Source: Anaerolineae bacterium (GTDB lineage: Bacteria; Chloroflexota; Anaerolineae; Promineifilales; Promineifilaceae). Taken from it: a DNA stretch of 64,000 nucleotides. Below the pieces are notes generated by a model. It was not told the DNA's origin. It saw only the letters and a list, made by a program, of their open reading frames with translations, and ran no database searches. Position numbers and translations under genes: made by a program. Where the stretch lies: contig JAHDWK010000003.1 of NCBI GenBank assembly GCA_023382655.1, positions 434,001 through 498,000 on the forward strand. The letters are read 5' to 3'. Positions 1-8,536 of this stretch are shown here, piece after piece; the first letter of the stretch is position 1, and each line of letters begins with the position of its first letter.

Positions 1-162
<162 letters not shown>

Positions 163-201
163 TTACCTTAACCTTCTCTTCCCAGATAATACCAGCGGGG
201 G

Positions 202-230
202 ATTATAACCAACCGTGAGAACCTCTCCAA
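202..230 (-). promoter_or_regulatory. Promoter of mreB (TTGGAG - 17 bp - TATAAT)
   Basis: On the minus strand TTGGAG (230-225) is separated by 17 bp from a perfect TATAAT (207-202). Transcription would start near 195, leaving a leader of about 40 nt before the TTG start of mreB. This is a sigma-A-type consensus fit seen directly in the sequence. Confidence 0.65.
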
Positions 231-365
231 TTTTGCCCATAAAATACCCGGTTTTGCCACCCAATCAGGTATACTTTCTGAGAACGGGATAAGTTGGTAA
301 GCAATCTGGGGGGCGCAAACGTATTTTCACCAGTTTATCCATCAGCAACAGGCGGAAGAAAAATT

Positions 366-776
366 ATGGTCATACGAGCATTATTTGAAGGATTAGTATA
401 TGACGAAAATGGGCGATTGGTAGACACGGCCGTCGTCGGCAGTGAAGCCAACTACATCATTGACGACGCCGGTTTTATGCGCCATATCAGTGCCGAAGAA
501 GTAGACCGGCAGGTGTTAGGCTTTTTTCTGCAACAACTCCAAGAAAATCAGGACTTGGCCGTGGATCAGGCGATGAAGTTCATGGGCAAAGACGATCTGA
601 TGACTAAAGCAGCTATAGACGCTTCTTTGCGCAACATCAACATGGATGACATCATCGCCCAGGGCATACCGCAGCAGGCGCGGGAAATGTTAGGCATGAT
701 GGGCTTTCGGGTCACCATCAACTTTCACGGCGAAGTGATTAGCATTGATCAGCCTCAAGGCTTTGAAGAGGAGTAG
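366..776 (+). CDS. Conserved hypothetical protein, 136 aa
   Basis: I do not recognise the family. The protein is acidic and soluble, with no signal peptide or membrane segment. It starts with a short beta-rich stretch (VIRALFEGLVYDENG), has a helical middle, and ends in another strand-rich segment (FRVTINFHGEVISID) with an acidic tail. An upstream in-frame TTG at 294 would add 24 residues, but ATG 366 is preferred because GGAAG sits about 8 nt before it and the extension is unlike the rest. It lies divergently from mreB and is followed by a PfpI-type gene 65 bp downstream. Function unknown. Confidence 0.7.
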   Translation: MVIRALFEGLVYDENGRLVDTAVVGSEANYIIDDAGFMRHISAEEVDRQVLGFFLQQLQENQDLAVDQAMKFMGKDDLMTKAAIDASLRNINMDDIIAQGIPQQAREMLGMMGFRVTINFHGEVISIDQPQGFEEE

Positions 777-841
777 CAGGTGGCAGATTGCAGGTTGCGC
801 ACCCCTTGCACCTAAATGGATTTTCTACGAGGAGTAAACTC

Positions 842-1375
842 ATGCGGTTAAGTGGCAAAAAAATTGCCATCCTCCTGGCGGAGGGTGTGGAAGATTTGGA
901 GTTTTATGTGCCGCTGATGCGGCTGGAAGAGGAAGGAGCAGAGGTCATTGCCGCCGGGCTGGACATGAAGTCGGTGCGCGGCAAAAATGGCCTGGAAATG
1001 ACACCTACCACGACGATTGAATCACTGGAGAGCCAGGAGTTGTTTGCCGTGGTGATACCCGGTGGGTGGGCGCCGGATAAGTTACGCCGGTACACGGCCG
1101 TTACCCAACTCATCCACGATATGAACGCTGCCGGTAAAATCATCGGCGTCATTTGTCATGGTGGTCTGGTGGCGATTTCGGCGGGGATTGTGGACGGCCG
1201 TCCCGCCACCGGTTCCCTGGGCATTAAGGACGATCTGGTCAATGCCGGGGCCACCTGGGTAGATGCGGCTGCTTTCCGCGACGGCAACCTGGTCTGGGGG
1301 CGCGTCGTGGCGGACATCCCCGCCTTTTGCCGCGAACTGGTCGCAGCTTTGGTAGAAGTCGCCCGTAATCCGTAA
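842..1375 (+). CDS. DJ-1/PfpI family protein (type 1 glutamine amidotransferase-like)
   Basis: A 177-residue single-domain protein of the DJ-1/PfpI superfamily, cytoplasmic enzymes described variously as intracellular proteases, glyoxalase III or protein deglycases. Visible hallmarks are the N-terminal AILLAEGVEDLEF strand-loop with the acidic partner Glu14, the VVIPGGWAPDKLR loop, and the nucleophile elbow GVICHG with Cys105 and His106. The length matches the PfpI subgroup. ATG 842 is chosen because AGGAG precedes it by about 10 nt; a frame from 788 adds 18 residues without a ribosome site. Substrate cannot be inferred. A hairpin repeat begins inside its last codons and probably ends the transcript. 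Confidence 0.9.
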   Translation: MRLSGKKIAILLAEGVEDLEFYVPLMRLEEEGAEVIAAGLDMKSVRGKNGLEMTPTTTIESLESQELFAVVIPGGWAPDKLRRYTAVTQLIHDMNAAGKIIGVICHGGLVAISAGIVDGRPATGSLGIKDDLVNAGATWVDAAAFRDGNLVWGRVVADIPAFCRELVAALVEVARNP

Positions 1376-1420
1376 TCGGTAATCCGAAGTCGGATTACGG
1401 GCTTCGGATCACGGACTACG
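1362..1420. repeat. Intergenic word-repeat hairpin (ccgtaatcc type)
   Basis: Short tandem words of the form CGTAATCC/GGTAATCC on the left are answered by complementary GGATTACGG/GGATCACGG words on the right, so the spacer can fold back. It sits between convergent genes and overlaps the stop of the PfpI gene. A close relative occurs at 19150-19212. Confidence 0.65.
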
Positions 1421-1422
1421 TC

Positions 1423-2838
1423 TCAATACGCGCCTTTGCCAAACAGAGCATGGGGAATGGTTTGCAGCAAAATGCGGAAGTCCAACCCCAATGACCAGTT
1501 TTCAATGTAATAAATATCTAGCAGGCACAATTCATCAAACGTCAGGTCGGAACGACCGCTCACCTGCCACAGCCCTGTAATCCCCCCAATCACCGATAGT
1601 CGTTGGCGGTGCCACGTTTTATAGTCATCCACTTCTTCCGGCAGCGGGGGACGTGGCCCCACCAGACTCATCTGCCCACGCAGCACATTGTAAAGCTGCG
1701 GCAGTTCATCCAGGCTGGTACGACGGATAAATTTGCCCACCCGCGTCAGCCGGGGATCGTCCTTTATTTTGAACAGCGGACCATCGGCCTGATTAAAGGC
1801 CAACAATGCCTCTTTTTGTTCTTCTGCGCCTACCACCATCGAGCGAAATTTGAACATTTGAAACGGCCGTCCATCTTTGCCAATACGCATCCCGGCATAC
1901 AGCACCGGGCCGGGTGAATCGAATTTGATAGCCAGGGCAATCGCGGCCGTCACCAGCAACGTGGGCATAGATAGCAGCAAAATAATGCTCAGGTCCATCA
2001 GCCGCTTGACAATCTGCTGCCCCTGGCTGATACCGGCTTCCCGCACCCGCAGCGTGGGAATACCGGCCATATTGATCATCTCCACCCGGTTCATACTCAG
2101 TTGCAGCAGGTCTGGCACTACCTGCGCCCGCACTTCATGCGCCTGGCACGTTTGCAGGAGCCGGGCAATCTCCTGGTGCTGTTCCCCTGGCAAAGCAATA
2201 AAAACGGTATGCAGTTGTGGTTCGTTTTGCAGCACCCGTTCCAGGTCATCAAAAGCGCCCAGGTTGGGAATGCGTCCCAGGCCGATGTTGTTTTCGCTAC
2301 GGCCGTCATGCAGATAACCAATCGCCCGAAACCCCAGATCAGACCGGGCCAGCAGCGTGCGGATCACACTACGCCCTACTTCTCCCGATCCCAGCACCAG
2401 CACCCGGTCGGCCAGTTTTCCCTGTTGGTAGAGTAGCGACAGCAGCCAGCGGCGCAGCAGCCGCGCCAGACTGATCAGCGCCACGATCACCACAAACGCC
2501 CAAAAAAACAGCAGCCGGGAAAAGGGCGTGGGCTGCACAAAAAAGGTCAACACCACCATCAGCCCAATACCCGCCGCCGTGGCGTACAGCACCCGCGCCG
2601 CCTCATCCAACCAGGCTTCGCCGCGCCGCCGCTGCCACACCCCCATTTGTGAATAGGTGAAGATCAACAGCAGGATCAGCGCCGCTTGCTGTCCCAGATA
2701 ATCGGTGTAGGGTTCATAAAATGAAATAGAGCGGAACCATTGCCACTGGTAGCGAATGAGATACGCCAGGGCAAAGCCCACATTCATGAGGAAAACATCA
2801 CCAACGATGGTGATGAACCGTATCTTCTTTTTACTCAT
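1423..2838 (-). CDS. Exopolysaccharide polyprenyl glycosylphosphotransferase (priming sugar transferase)
   Basis: A 471-residue member of the WbaP/WcaJ-type priming enzymes, which move a sugar-1-phosphate from a nucleotide sugar to undecaprenyl phosphate to begin an exopolysaccharide repeat unit. The N-terminal third has four to five membrane helices, then a Rossmann-like region (VLVLGSGEVGRSVIRTLL), and the C-terminal catalytic domain shows KRLMDLSI, FKFRSM, DELPQLYNVLRGQMS and LVGPRPPLP. ATG 2838 is used because the extra 25 residues upstream overlap the preceding gene. It overlaps the glycosyltransferase gene by 4 bp (ATGA), so the two are co-translated parts of one polysaccharide operon. 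The sugar specificity is not visible. Confidence 0.93.
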   Translation of the reverse strand: MSKKKIRFITIVGDVFLMNVGFALAYLIRYQWQWFRSISFYEPYTDYLGQQAALILLLIFTYSQMGVWQRRRGEAWLDEAARVLYATAAGIGLMVVLTFFVQPTPFSRLLFFWAFVVIVALISLARLLRRWLLSLLYQQGKLADRVLVLGSGEVGRSVIRTLLARSDLGFRAIGYLHDGRSENNIGLGRIPNLGAFDDLERVLQNEPQLHTVFIALPGEQHQEIARLLQTCQAHEVRAQVVPDLLQLSMNRVEMINMAGIPTLRVREAGISQGQQIVKRLMDLSIILLLSMPTLLVTAAIALAIKFDSPGPVLYAGMRIGKDGRPFQMFKFRSMVVGAEEQKEALLAFNQADGPLFKIKDDPRLTRVGKFIRRTSLDELPQLYNVLRGQMSLVGPRPPLPEEVDDYKTWHRQRLSVIGGITGLWQVSGRSDLTFDELCLLDIYYIENWSLGLDFRILLQTIPHALFGKGAY

Positions 2839-4043
2839 CCTTCTTCCACAACGCCGGTGGCTGTCGCTGCTAAATGATAGGCTGCTGCCGTTTCCCGTCC
2901 GGCGCGCACCCATGAAAACTGGGCAGCATGGGCCAGCCCCAACGCCCGCATTTTAGCGGATAATTGGGAATCGTGACACACGGCCGTCAATCGCTCAGCC
3001 AGTTCCGCTACATTCAGCGGCGCAAATAACAGTCCTGCTTCTCCCACCGCTTCCGGCAGCGAAGAGCTATTTGCCGCCACCACCGGCGTACCACAGGCCA
3101 TTGCTTCCAAAGCCGGCATCCCAAAGCCTTCATACACCGAGGGCAATACCAGCAGTTCGGCAGCGTTGTACCACAATGGCAGCTCTTCATCCGGCACATA
3201 GCCGGGGAAATGCACCCGCGCCGCCAGTCCCAGCGCCTGCACCCTGACAAAAATCTCATCATACAGCCACCCCTTACCACCGATCAGAACCAGGTGCAGG
3301 TCAGGCTCCGCCAACCGGGCAAACGCTTCCAGCAGCGTGGGGATATTCTTGCGCGGTTGTAACGTACCCACATGCAGCAGGTAACGGCCGTAACCCTTCC
3401 CCTGCCGGAATCTGTTCACCTCATCCACCGGATAGGGCCGGTAGATGGCATCTACCCCCGGATAGACCACATCAATCCGCGACAGCGGCACGCCAAAAAA
3501 GCGATGCACATCCTGCCGCCCTGATTCGGAAATGGTGATCACCCGGCGGGCGCGGCGGCAGGAGCGGCGCGTTTGTGTGGTTAGATACCACCGTTGGCTG
3601 CCCGGAAACCGTTCTGGAAAATGCAAAAAGCTTAAATCGTACACCGTCACCACTGCCGGGCAGGGGGGAAATAGGGGGGTGACAAACGCCGTGCTGTGCA
3701 GCAAATCCACCCGTTGCTGCCGCGCCTGCCAGGGCCAGAGGAGTTGCTCCCAGACAATGCGCGCGGCGCGTTTTTCGGTGGGCCAGGTGGTGGACACGGC
3801 CGTGAGTCCCGCGCGCTGTAAAAAGTCCGCCTCATGCCGTGTAAACACCACATATTCCATCCCTTCATTCACCGGCAAATAACGCAGCACCTGGGCAATG
3901 TATTGGTGAATCCCGGCCCGGCGGTACCCGGCCTCTCCAGACAACAAGTGGGCGTTAATGCCCACGCGCAGTTGTTTTATTTCGCCTCTTTGCGTCTCTT
4001 CGTGTCTTTCACGAAGCCCTTCGCGCCCTTCGCGGATTAGCAT
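2835..4043 (-). CDS. Glycosyltransferase family 4 (GT-B fold)
   Basis: A cytoplasmic GT-B glycosyltransferase, probably adding a sugar to the lipid-linked intermediate made by the enzyme encoded just downstream. Seen: an N-terminal GINAHLLSG strand, the linker LLHVGTLQPRKNIPTLLEAF, and the donor-site EGFGMPALEAMACGTPVV motif with the two glutamates spaced as in family 4. The first codons (4043 to about 3970) coincide with an intergenic word repeat (cgaagggcg/cacgaagag) and read as charged nonsense. The real start may be GTG at 3965, giving the normal family N-terminus. Upstream, the spacer to 4091 shows no clear promoter for this gene. Confidence 0.88.
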   Translation of the reverse strand: MLIREGREGLRERHEETQRGEIKQLRVGINAHLLSGEAGYRRAGIHQYIAQVLRYLPVNEGMEYVVFTRHEADFLQRAGLTAVSTTWPTEKRAARIVWEQLLWPWQARQQRVDLLHSTAFVTPLFPPCPAVVTVYDLSFLHFPERFPGSQRWYLTTQTRRSCRRARRVITISESGRQDVHRFFGVPLSRIDVVYPGVDAIYRPYPVDEVNRFRQGKGYGRYLLHVGTLQPRKNIPTLLEAFARLAEPDLHLVLIGGKGWLYDEIFVRVQALGLAARVHFPGYVPDEELPLWYNAAELLVLPSVYEGFGMPALEAMACGTPVVAANSSSLPEAVGEAGLLFAPLNVAELAERLTAVCHDSQLSAKMRALGLAHAAQFSWVRAGRETAAAYHLAATATGVVEEG

Positions 4044-4090
4044 AGGAGCGGGATTATAGCCAAAGCGGTGCGGAGGGTGTATTGCCTTAC

Positions 4091-4119
4091 TTGACGCTCA
4101 TAGTCGCCTATGGTAGACT
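4091..4119 (+). promoter_or_regulatory. Promoter of LysM lipoprotein gene (TTGACG - 17 bp - TAGACT)
   Basis: TTGACG at 4091-4096 and TAGACT at 4114-4119 are 17 bp apart. Just downstream, 4122-4148, an inverted repeat GTTATGT...ACATAAC with 13 bp between the arms would lie in the 5' leader or act as an operator. The sigma gene promoter at 22098-22127 uses the same TAGACT -10. Confidence 0.65.
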
Positions 4120-4168
4120 GCGTTATGTTTACTCAAGTTTGACATAACAACTGATTGAGGAGAACCCG

Positions 4169-4771
4169 ATGAATCATTCAATTACTTACCGGAAAGCGGT
4201 CTGGGCCAGCTTTCTGGTAATCGCCTTTTTATTGGTGGGGTGTGAGATGCCCGTTCCCACTGAAGAACTTCCACCTACCACTACGCCTGCCCCCACCATC
4301 AGCGCCCCCCAGGTTTTGCCCACCGCCCCGCCACCTACCGTTGATCCCCTGCAACCAACCCCTGAACCGACGGCCGTACCAGGCACAGAAGCAACGGCCG
4401 TACCCACCCAACCGGCTACTACCGATGGTGGGCAAACCGTCCATGTGGTAGCGTCGGGTGACACTCTCTTCAGCATCAGCCAACGTTATGGCGTCTCCCA
4501 AGAAGCCATTATAGCCGCCAACGGCCTTACCAACCCCAATAGCCTGGTTGTGGGGCAGCAGCTTGTCATTCCGGCTCCCGGTTCTGTCACCGTGCCGCCA
4601 ACCACTGTCCCTGGAACCGAACAGGTTTACACTGTGCAACCCGGCGACAATCTTTTCCGCATTGGGCTGCAATATGGTTGCACCGTAGACCAGATGTCGG
4701 CCTACAACAACATCCCTTACCCCTACACTATTTTTGTCGGCGACCAGATTCGCATCCCGCCTGATTGTTAA
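4169..4771 (+). CDS. Secreted lipoprotein with two LysM domains
   Basis: A 200-residue exported lipoprotein. The signal peptide ends in the lipobox LLVG-Cys25, so the mature protein should be diacylglyceryl-anchored. Residues 26-88 are a Pro/Thr/Ala-rich linker, followed by LysM modules at about 91-135 (VVASGDTLFSISQRYG) and 152-197 (YTVQPGDNLFRIGLQYG). LysM modules bind N-acetylglucosamine polymers such as peptidoglycan, so this probably attaches to or patrols the cell wall. No catalytic domain is present. ATG 4169 has GAGGAG about 8 nt upstream. A well-matched promoter lies 50 bp before the gene and it stands as a single transcription unit. Confidence 0.93.
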   Translation: MNHSITYRKAVWASFLVIAFLLVGCEMPVPTEELPPTTTPAPTISAPQVLPTAPPPTVDPLQPTPEPTAVPGTEATAVPTQPATTDGGQTVHVVASGDTLFSISQRYGVSQEAIIAANGLTNPNSLVVGQQLVIPAPGSVTVPPTTVPGTEQVYTVQPGDNLFRIGLQYGCTVDQMSAYNNIPYPYTIFVGDQIRIPPDC

Positions 4772-4773
4772 AG

Positions 4774-4832
4774 AGGTAATTGGGTAACTGGGTAATTACG
4801 TAATTATCCAGTTACCCAATTACTCCATTACC
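4774..4832. repeat. Intergenic word-repeat hairpin (gtaattggg type)
   Basis: Repeated GTAATTGGGTAA-like words on the left pair with TTACCCAATTAC-like words on the right. It fills the spacer between two plus-strand genes. Relatives occur at 53609-53668 and 56319-56370. Confidence 0.65.
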
Positions 4833-4835
4833 CTC

Positions 4836-5375
4836 GTGCCCCCTTCCTCTTCCCAAATTGTCTGGCAGGGCGACTCCTGGCATTTGCGGGTGGATACGCT
4901 GCCCTTGCCGGATGGCACAGCCGTCACCCGTGGCGTTGTCGTCCATCCTGGTTCGGTGGTGTTGGTGCCGGTACGGCCGTCGCCTACCGGCACCGAACTG
5001 CTCATGTTGCGCCAATACCGGCACACATTGGGCAGCACCATTCTGGAACTGCCCGCCGGGACGCGCCATTGGGACGAACCCTGGCTGGATTGTGCCCAGC
5101 GGGAACTGCGGGAAGAAACAGGCTACCGCGCCGACACTTTCACTTCTCTGGGTGAAGTCTGGCCTGCCCCCGGCCTGACGGACGAGGTAATGCACATCTA
5201 CCTGGCCCAAAACCTCACCCCCGACCCTCTACCCGGTGATGTAGACGAAACAATTGAAGTCACCTCCATGCCCCTGGCCGACCTGGTGCAAATGGCGCAA
5301 GACGGCCGTCTACAAGACGCCAAAAGTGTGGTGGCCGTGTGGCGCACGGCTGTGTACTTGCAGCCCCGTTTGTAG
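4836..5375 (+). CDS. NUDIX hydrolase, ADP-ribose pyrophosphatase-like
   Basis: A 179-residue cytoplasmic Nudix enzyme that should split a nucleoside diphosphate linked to another group. The Nudix box is complete: Gly75-x5-Glu81-x7-Arg89-Glu90-Leu-x-Glu93-Glu94-x-Gly96, with the catalytic metal-binding glutamates in place. The downstream VWPAPGLTDEVMHIYLA stretch with a proline about 16 residues after the box is typical of ADP-ribose pyrophosphatases, so ADP-ribose is the likeliest substrate. The start is GTG 4836, immediately after a hairpin repeat; no strong ribosome site is seen. Ordinary length and no oddities. Confidence 0.9.
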   Translation: MPPSSSQIVWQGDSWHLRVDTLPLPDGTAVTRGVVVHPGSVVLVPVRPSPTGTELLMLRQYRHTLGSTILELPAGTRHWDEPWLDCAQRELREETGYRADTFTSLGEVWPAPGLTDEVMHIYLAQNLTPDPLPGDVDETIEVTSMPLADLVQMAQDGRLQDAKSVVAVWRTAVYLQPRL

Positions 5376-5400
5376 GAGGCGATTCATCGCCTATTCCTCC
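5373..5400. repeat. Short hairpin at gene end (taggaggcgat/atcgcctattcctc)
   Basis: TAGGAGGCGAT and ATCGCCTATTCCTC form an imperfect stem directly after the Nudix stop codon, in the spacer between convergent genes. Similar gtaggaggcgat/gcgatttatcgcc words occur at 54697-54750. It could end transcription although no T-run follows. Confidence 0.5.
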
Positions 5401-5434
5401 GAAAGATAGGGGCCGGCGGAGGACGAGAAGGATC

Positions 5435-7351
5435 CTAGGGGCAGGGCTGGATAGGCAGGCGGAGGGCGTTGTCCGCTAATGGTTGGTGGTTGGTCTCAAC
5501 GCCGGGAGTGCGTTCACCCGTCACGTAATCGTAGAGGCCAATGAGCAGGGTGGTGGGCACGGCCGGGCCATCCGTCTGGATGTGGCGGTAATCTGTGATC
5601 AGCCAACCGGGAGACAGCGCCAGCCAATCCGGGCGCAGTTGCAATGGTGGCCCATCAGCCTGGCCGAGTAAACGGCCGTCATCAGCCAACGCCTGCACAA
5701 AGACCGATGTGGTAGCGCCGGTCTGGGGTGCGGGTCGCCAGGTAAGTTCGGCTGTGATCTCGCCCTGGCAGGCCACGGCCGTACCGGCAATTAGCCCCGT
5801 CTCGCCCCAGGTTGCCAGCGGGGGCACGGCCGTGTCTGCCGGGAGAAAACGGCCGCTCACTTCAGTGGTAACTCCCTGTTCCGTCACCCTGTTGATAAAA
5901 ACAGTAGCCCCGGCGGAGGCCCACTCGGCCGGGTTGCCTAAATCAGGTGATTGCACATGGAGGCCATAGGGATAACCTGGTTCTTGCCCCAACTCTGGCG
6001 CGGCCACTGCGCGTACGGGGCGCACCTGATTCAAATTTTCCCACACCAGTTCTTCGGCAAAAACATGTTCACCCATCAGGGCCACATGCTCCGCGCCCAC
6101 CGGGAAGCTCTGGCGCACCGGGGCCGACCAGGCGGGTAAATTGACCAGCAAAACACCTTCGGGCAACGGCCGTGAGGCCATTTCCGCCTGCATCACGGCT
6201 ACCGGCGCGCCCAGATTGCCCAGCGCCACCACCCGCCCCCGCGCAAAAGAAGCGCCAATCAGCACCATCGTTCCCAACGCTGCCGCCCATAACAGCTTGC
6301 CGGCGCGCCGCCAACTGAATAGCGCATCCAGTAAAACAGCCCACAGCAGGCAAACACCCACGCTGCCCAGATAGAGCAGGCGGGGGCCGTGCAAAATGTA
6401 GTAGGCAGGCAGGGTGACAAACAGGAGCACGGCCGTGATGCCCCACCATCCCCAACCCAACAGCAGTGCCAGTCGGTTTTCCGGCTGCCGCGTGACTACC
6501 AGGCCCGTCCAGATGATGCACACCAACAGGCTCAGGGTGATGATGAGCGGGGCGGCGTCTGGCAGCAGCCGCGCGCCCAGCCAGGCCAGCGGATAAACCA
6601 ACGCCTGTCCCAGATACAACAGCGTTAACATGGGCAAGTCATTGGCAGTGTGTGGTGACGGGGCCAACGGCAAAAACTGGTAGAGGAGGGTGTAGATGGC
6701 GGCGGCGAATAAAAAGAACAGGTAAGGCGAACGCCGCCAATGCCATACCCTGATTTCCATGTGCCCGGTATAAGCCCAGTGGCTTAGCGCCGCATAAAAA
6801 CCGAACAAGACCATGAGTTCGTGGTTGAACAGACCAACGAGAAAGAGTACGGCCGTGACCGGCCACCACCATCCCCCTTTGTCTAATGCCCGCAAATAGG
6901 TATGCAGCGCCAGCAGCACCAGCAGCAGCAAAACCAGGTAGACATTGTTGCCAAATGCGGCCACTACCTGGTAGGAAAAGGGGTAACAGGCCAGCAGCAG
7001 CCCGGCGGCCAACGCCCGCGGCCAACGCCGCCACAAACGCCAGGCCAGCGCCACCAGCAGCGCCACGTTGAGCGCGTGCAGCAGCAAATTCAGCCCATAC
7101 AAAAAGGGAGCGGGATAATAAGCAAACAATGAGCGGGTGAATAAGACCGGCAGAAGGAGCCCAGGGCGGAAAAAGGCAGAATTGGTAGTGGGCAGCCAGA
7201 CGGTGGCGTAATTTACTCCTTTTACCAGGCGGATGTGCAGCAGGTCATCAAAGGAGAGGGGAAACTGGCGGATGGGCCAATAGAGGCAGAGGGCGATAAT
7301 AGCGGCAGCAACGGCCGTTGCTAACAGCACATGGCGGCGCAGCAGGCTCAT
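5435..7351 (-). CDS. Large polytopic membrane protein, possibly GT-C glycosyltransferase-like
   Basis: A 638-residue integral membrane protein with about ten hydrophobic helices in residues 1-370 and a soluble, probably extracytoplasmic C-terminal part. The layout recalls GT-C glycosyltransferases: a first helix followed by an acidic loop (FPLSFDDLLHIRL) that in that fold carries the catalytic acid. No family signature is certain, so this is only a suggestion. The C-terminal domain (residues 400-638) is beta-rich and shows no recognised motif. It overlaps the LysM/SH3 gene upstream by 4 bp (ATGA), so the two are translated together and may work at the same site in the envelope. Confidence 0.75.
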   Translation of the reverse strand: MSLLRRHVLLATAVAAAIIALCLYWPIRQFPLSFDDLLHIRLVKGVNYATVWLPTTNSAFFRPGLLLPVLFTRSLFAYYPAPFLYGLNLLLHALNVALLVALAWRLWRRWPRALAAGLLLACYPFSYQVVAAFGNNVYLVLLLLVLLALHTYLRALDKGGWWWPVTAVLFLVGLFNHELMVLFGFYAALSHWAYTGHMEIRVWHWRRSPYLFFLFAAAIYTLLYQFLPLAPSPHTANDLPMLTLLYLGQALVYPLAWLGARLLPDAAPLIITLSLLVCIIWTGLVVTRQPENRLALLLGWGWWGITAVLLFVTLPAYYILHGPRLLYLGSVGVCLLWAVLLDALFSWRRAGKLLWAAALGTMVLIGASFARGRVVALGNLGAPVAVMQAEMASRPLPEGVLLVNLPAWSAPVRQSFPVGAEHVALMGEHVFAEELVWENLNQVRPVRAVAAPELGQEPGYPYGLHVQSPDLGNPAEWASAGATVFINRVTEQGVTTEVSGRFLPADTAVPPLATWGETGLIAGTAVACQGEITAELTWRPAPQTGATTSVFVQALADDGRLLGQADGPPLQLRPDWLALSPGWLITDYRHIQTDGPAVPTTLLIGLYDYVTGERTPGVETNHQPLADNALRLPIQPCP

Positions 7352-8427
7352 GGCACCACAATGACGGGGATAGTTTCGGGCGCCGCCGGATAAAGCAAAC
7401 CGACATCGGCGGCGGGCAGCCAGCCACGGGTGATGCCGTCTTCCAGTTGCAGCAGATACCAGTCACCCGCCTGGCTGCGGCCAACGGCATAGGCGAAAGA
7501 GCCGCGCGGCAGCGGCATGATGAGGCTAAATTGAGGGCCGGGGCCGCTGTGGAGGTGGGCATTGGCGGCGCGAATGACCATTTCCGCCAGTTGTTGGCCG
7601 GGAGCGAGCGACACAGTGGCGGCGGGAAGAGAAGTAATGGCAACGGCCGTGGCTTCGGCTGCCCCTGTCTCTGGTGTGAGGGGGGGATGAGGCAGGGTGA
7701 GGGTTTGGCCGATAGTTAAAGAATCAGTTGTCAGGCCGTTCAGGATCATAATTTCCTCTAGCGTTAGCCCATAACGCCGGGCAATGGTAAACAGCGTATC
7801 ACCGGCCTGTACCACGTAGGTGGTGGGGCCGGCGGGCGGCGCTGCCTCTGTGACGGCCGGGCCACTGCTGCTGGTGGCGGTGACAAACATGAGCGCCGCC
7901 GCCTCTGCCGTTTGTTCGATGACGGTGCGGGTAGCCGCCATTTCCTGGGCAATGGCGGTTTGGGTGGCGGCGACGGCCGTGAAGACGGCTTCCGCCTGCG
8001 CCGTAGGGGCCGCGGCGGCGGCTTCCTCGTTACCAAAAATGAGGGGCCAGATAATAATAATAGCGCCACCGACAAACAAGATAAGGGCGAGTACCCACAC
8101 CAGCCAATGCACCTGTGGCAGGGTGATGTCCGGGCGGGTGGTGGTGACGCGCGCTGTGCGTTCCGGAACGGCCGCGGCGGGCGGCGGCGCAAAAGGGGCT
8201 AATTGTATGCCGGGATACGCCCCGGTCTGGCTGTGTGCATACCCATTCCAATGAAACAGAATAGCCTGTAGTTGTTCCCGCTGTTGCAGATCTTCTACAT
8301 GCGCGCTGGCTGCCCGCACCTGGTCCATGAGCGCCATGACCTCGTTCATTTCCACCGCTTCCGGATTGTCGGCGGCTTTGTTGCGCAATGTTTGGTGCTG
8401 TACCACCAGTTGGTCAACGATCATCAT
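7348..8427 (-). CDS. Membrane-anchored protein with LysM and SH3-like domains
   Basis: A 359-residue protein with a soluble N-terminal region of about 100 residues, one membrane helix near 109-130 (VHWLVWVLALILFVGGAIIIIW), an Ala/Thr-rich helical stalk, a LysM domain at about 205-250 (YVVQAGDTLFTIARRYGLT) and a bacterial SH3-like domain at about 285-345. The outside half therefore looks designed to bind cell wall, and the cytoplasmic half is of unknown function. It shares an ATGA overlap with the membrane gene that follows and lies about 110 bp after the RSH gene with a hairpin between. It could connect wall state to a cytoplasmic partner, but this is speculation. Confidence 0.85.
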   Translation of the reverse strand: MMIVDQLVVQHQTLRNKAADNPEAVEMNEVMALMDQVRAASAHVEDLQQREQLQAILFHWNGYAHSQTGAYPGIQLAPFAPPPAAAVPERTARVTTTRPDITLPQVHWLVWVLALILFVGGAIIIIWPLIFGNEEAAAAAPTAQAEAVFTAVAATQTAIAQEMAATRTVIEQTAEAAALMFVTATSSSGPAVTEAAPPAGPTTYVVQAGDTLFTIARRYGLTLEEIMILNGLTTDSLTIGQTLTLPHPPLTPETGAAEATAVAITSLPAATVSLAPGQQLAEMVIRAANAHLHSGPGPQFSLIMPLPRGSFAYAVGRSQAGDWYLLQLEDGITRGWLPAADVGLLYPAAPETIPVIVVP

Positions 8428-8450
8428 GGCTCATGTCCCTGACAGGGTGA

Positions 8451-8471
8451 GGCCGATTGCCACAATCGGCC
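8451..8471. terminator. Hairpin between RSH gene and LysM/SH3 gene
   Basis: GGCCGATTG - cca - CAATCGGCC is a perfect 9-bp stem with a 3-nt loop. No T-run follows on either strand, so it may be a processing or pause site rather than a classical terminator. Confidence 0.45.
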
Positions 8472-8536
8472 GGTGACAAGATGCATAGTGTCGTATCATA
8501 ACACTCTTCATGGTGGCTAACAAAAGACGGAAACGG

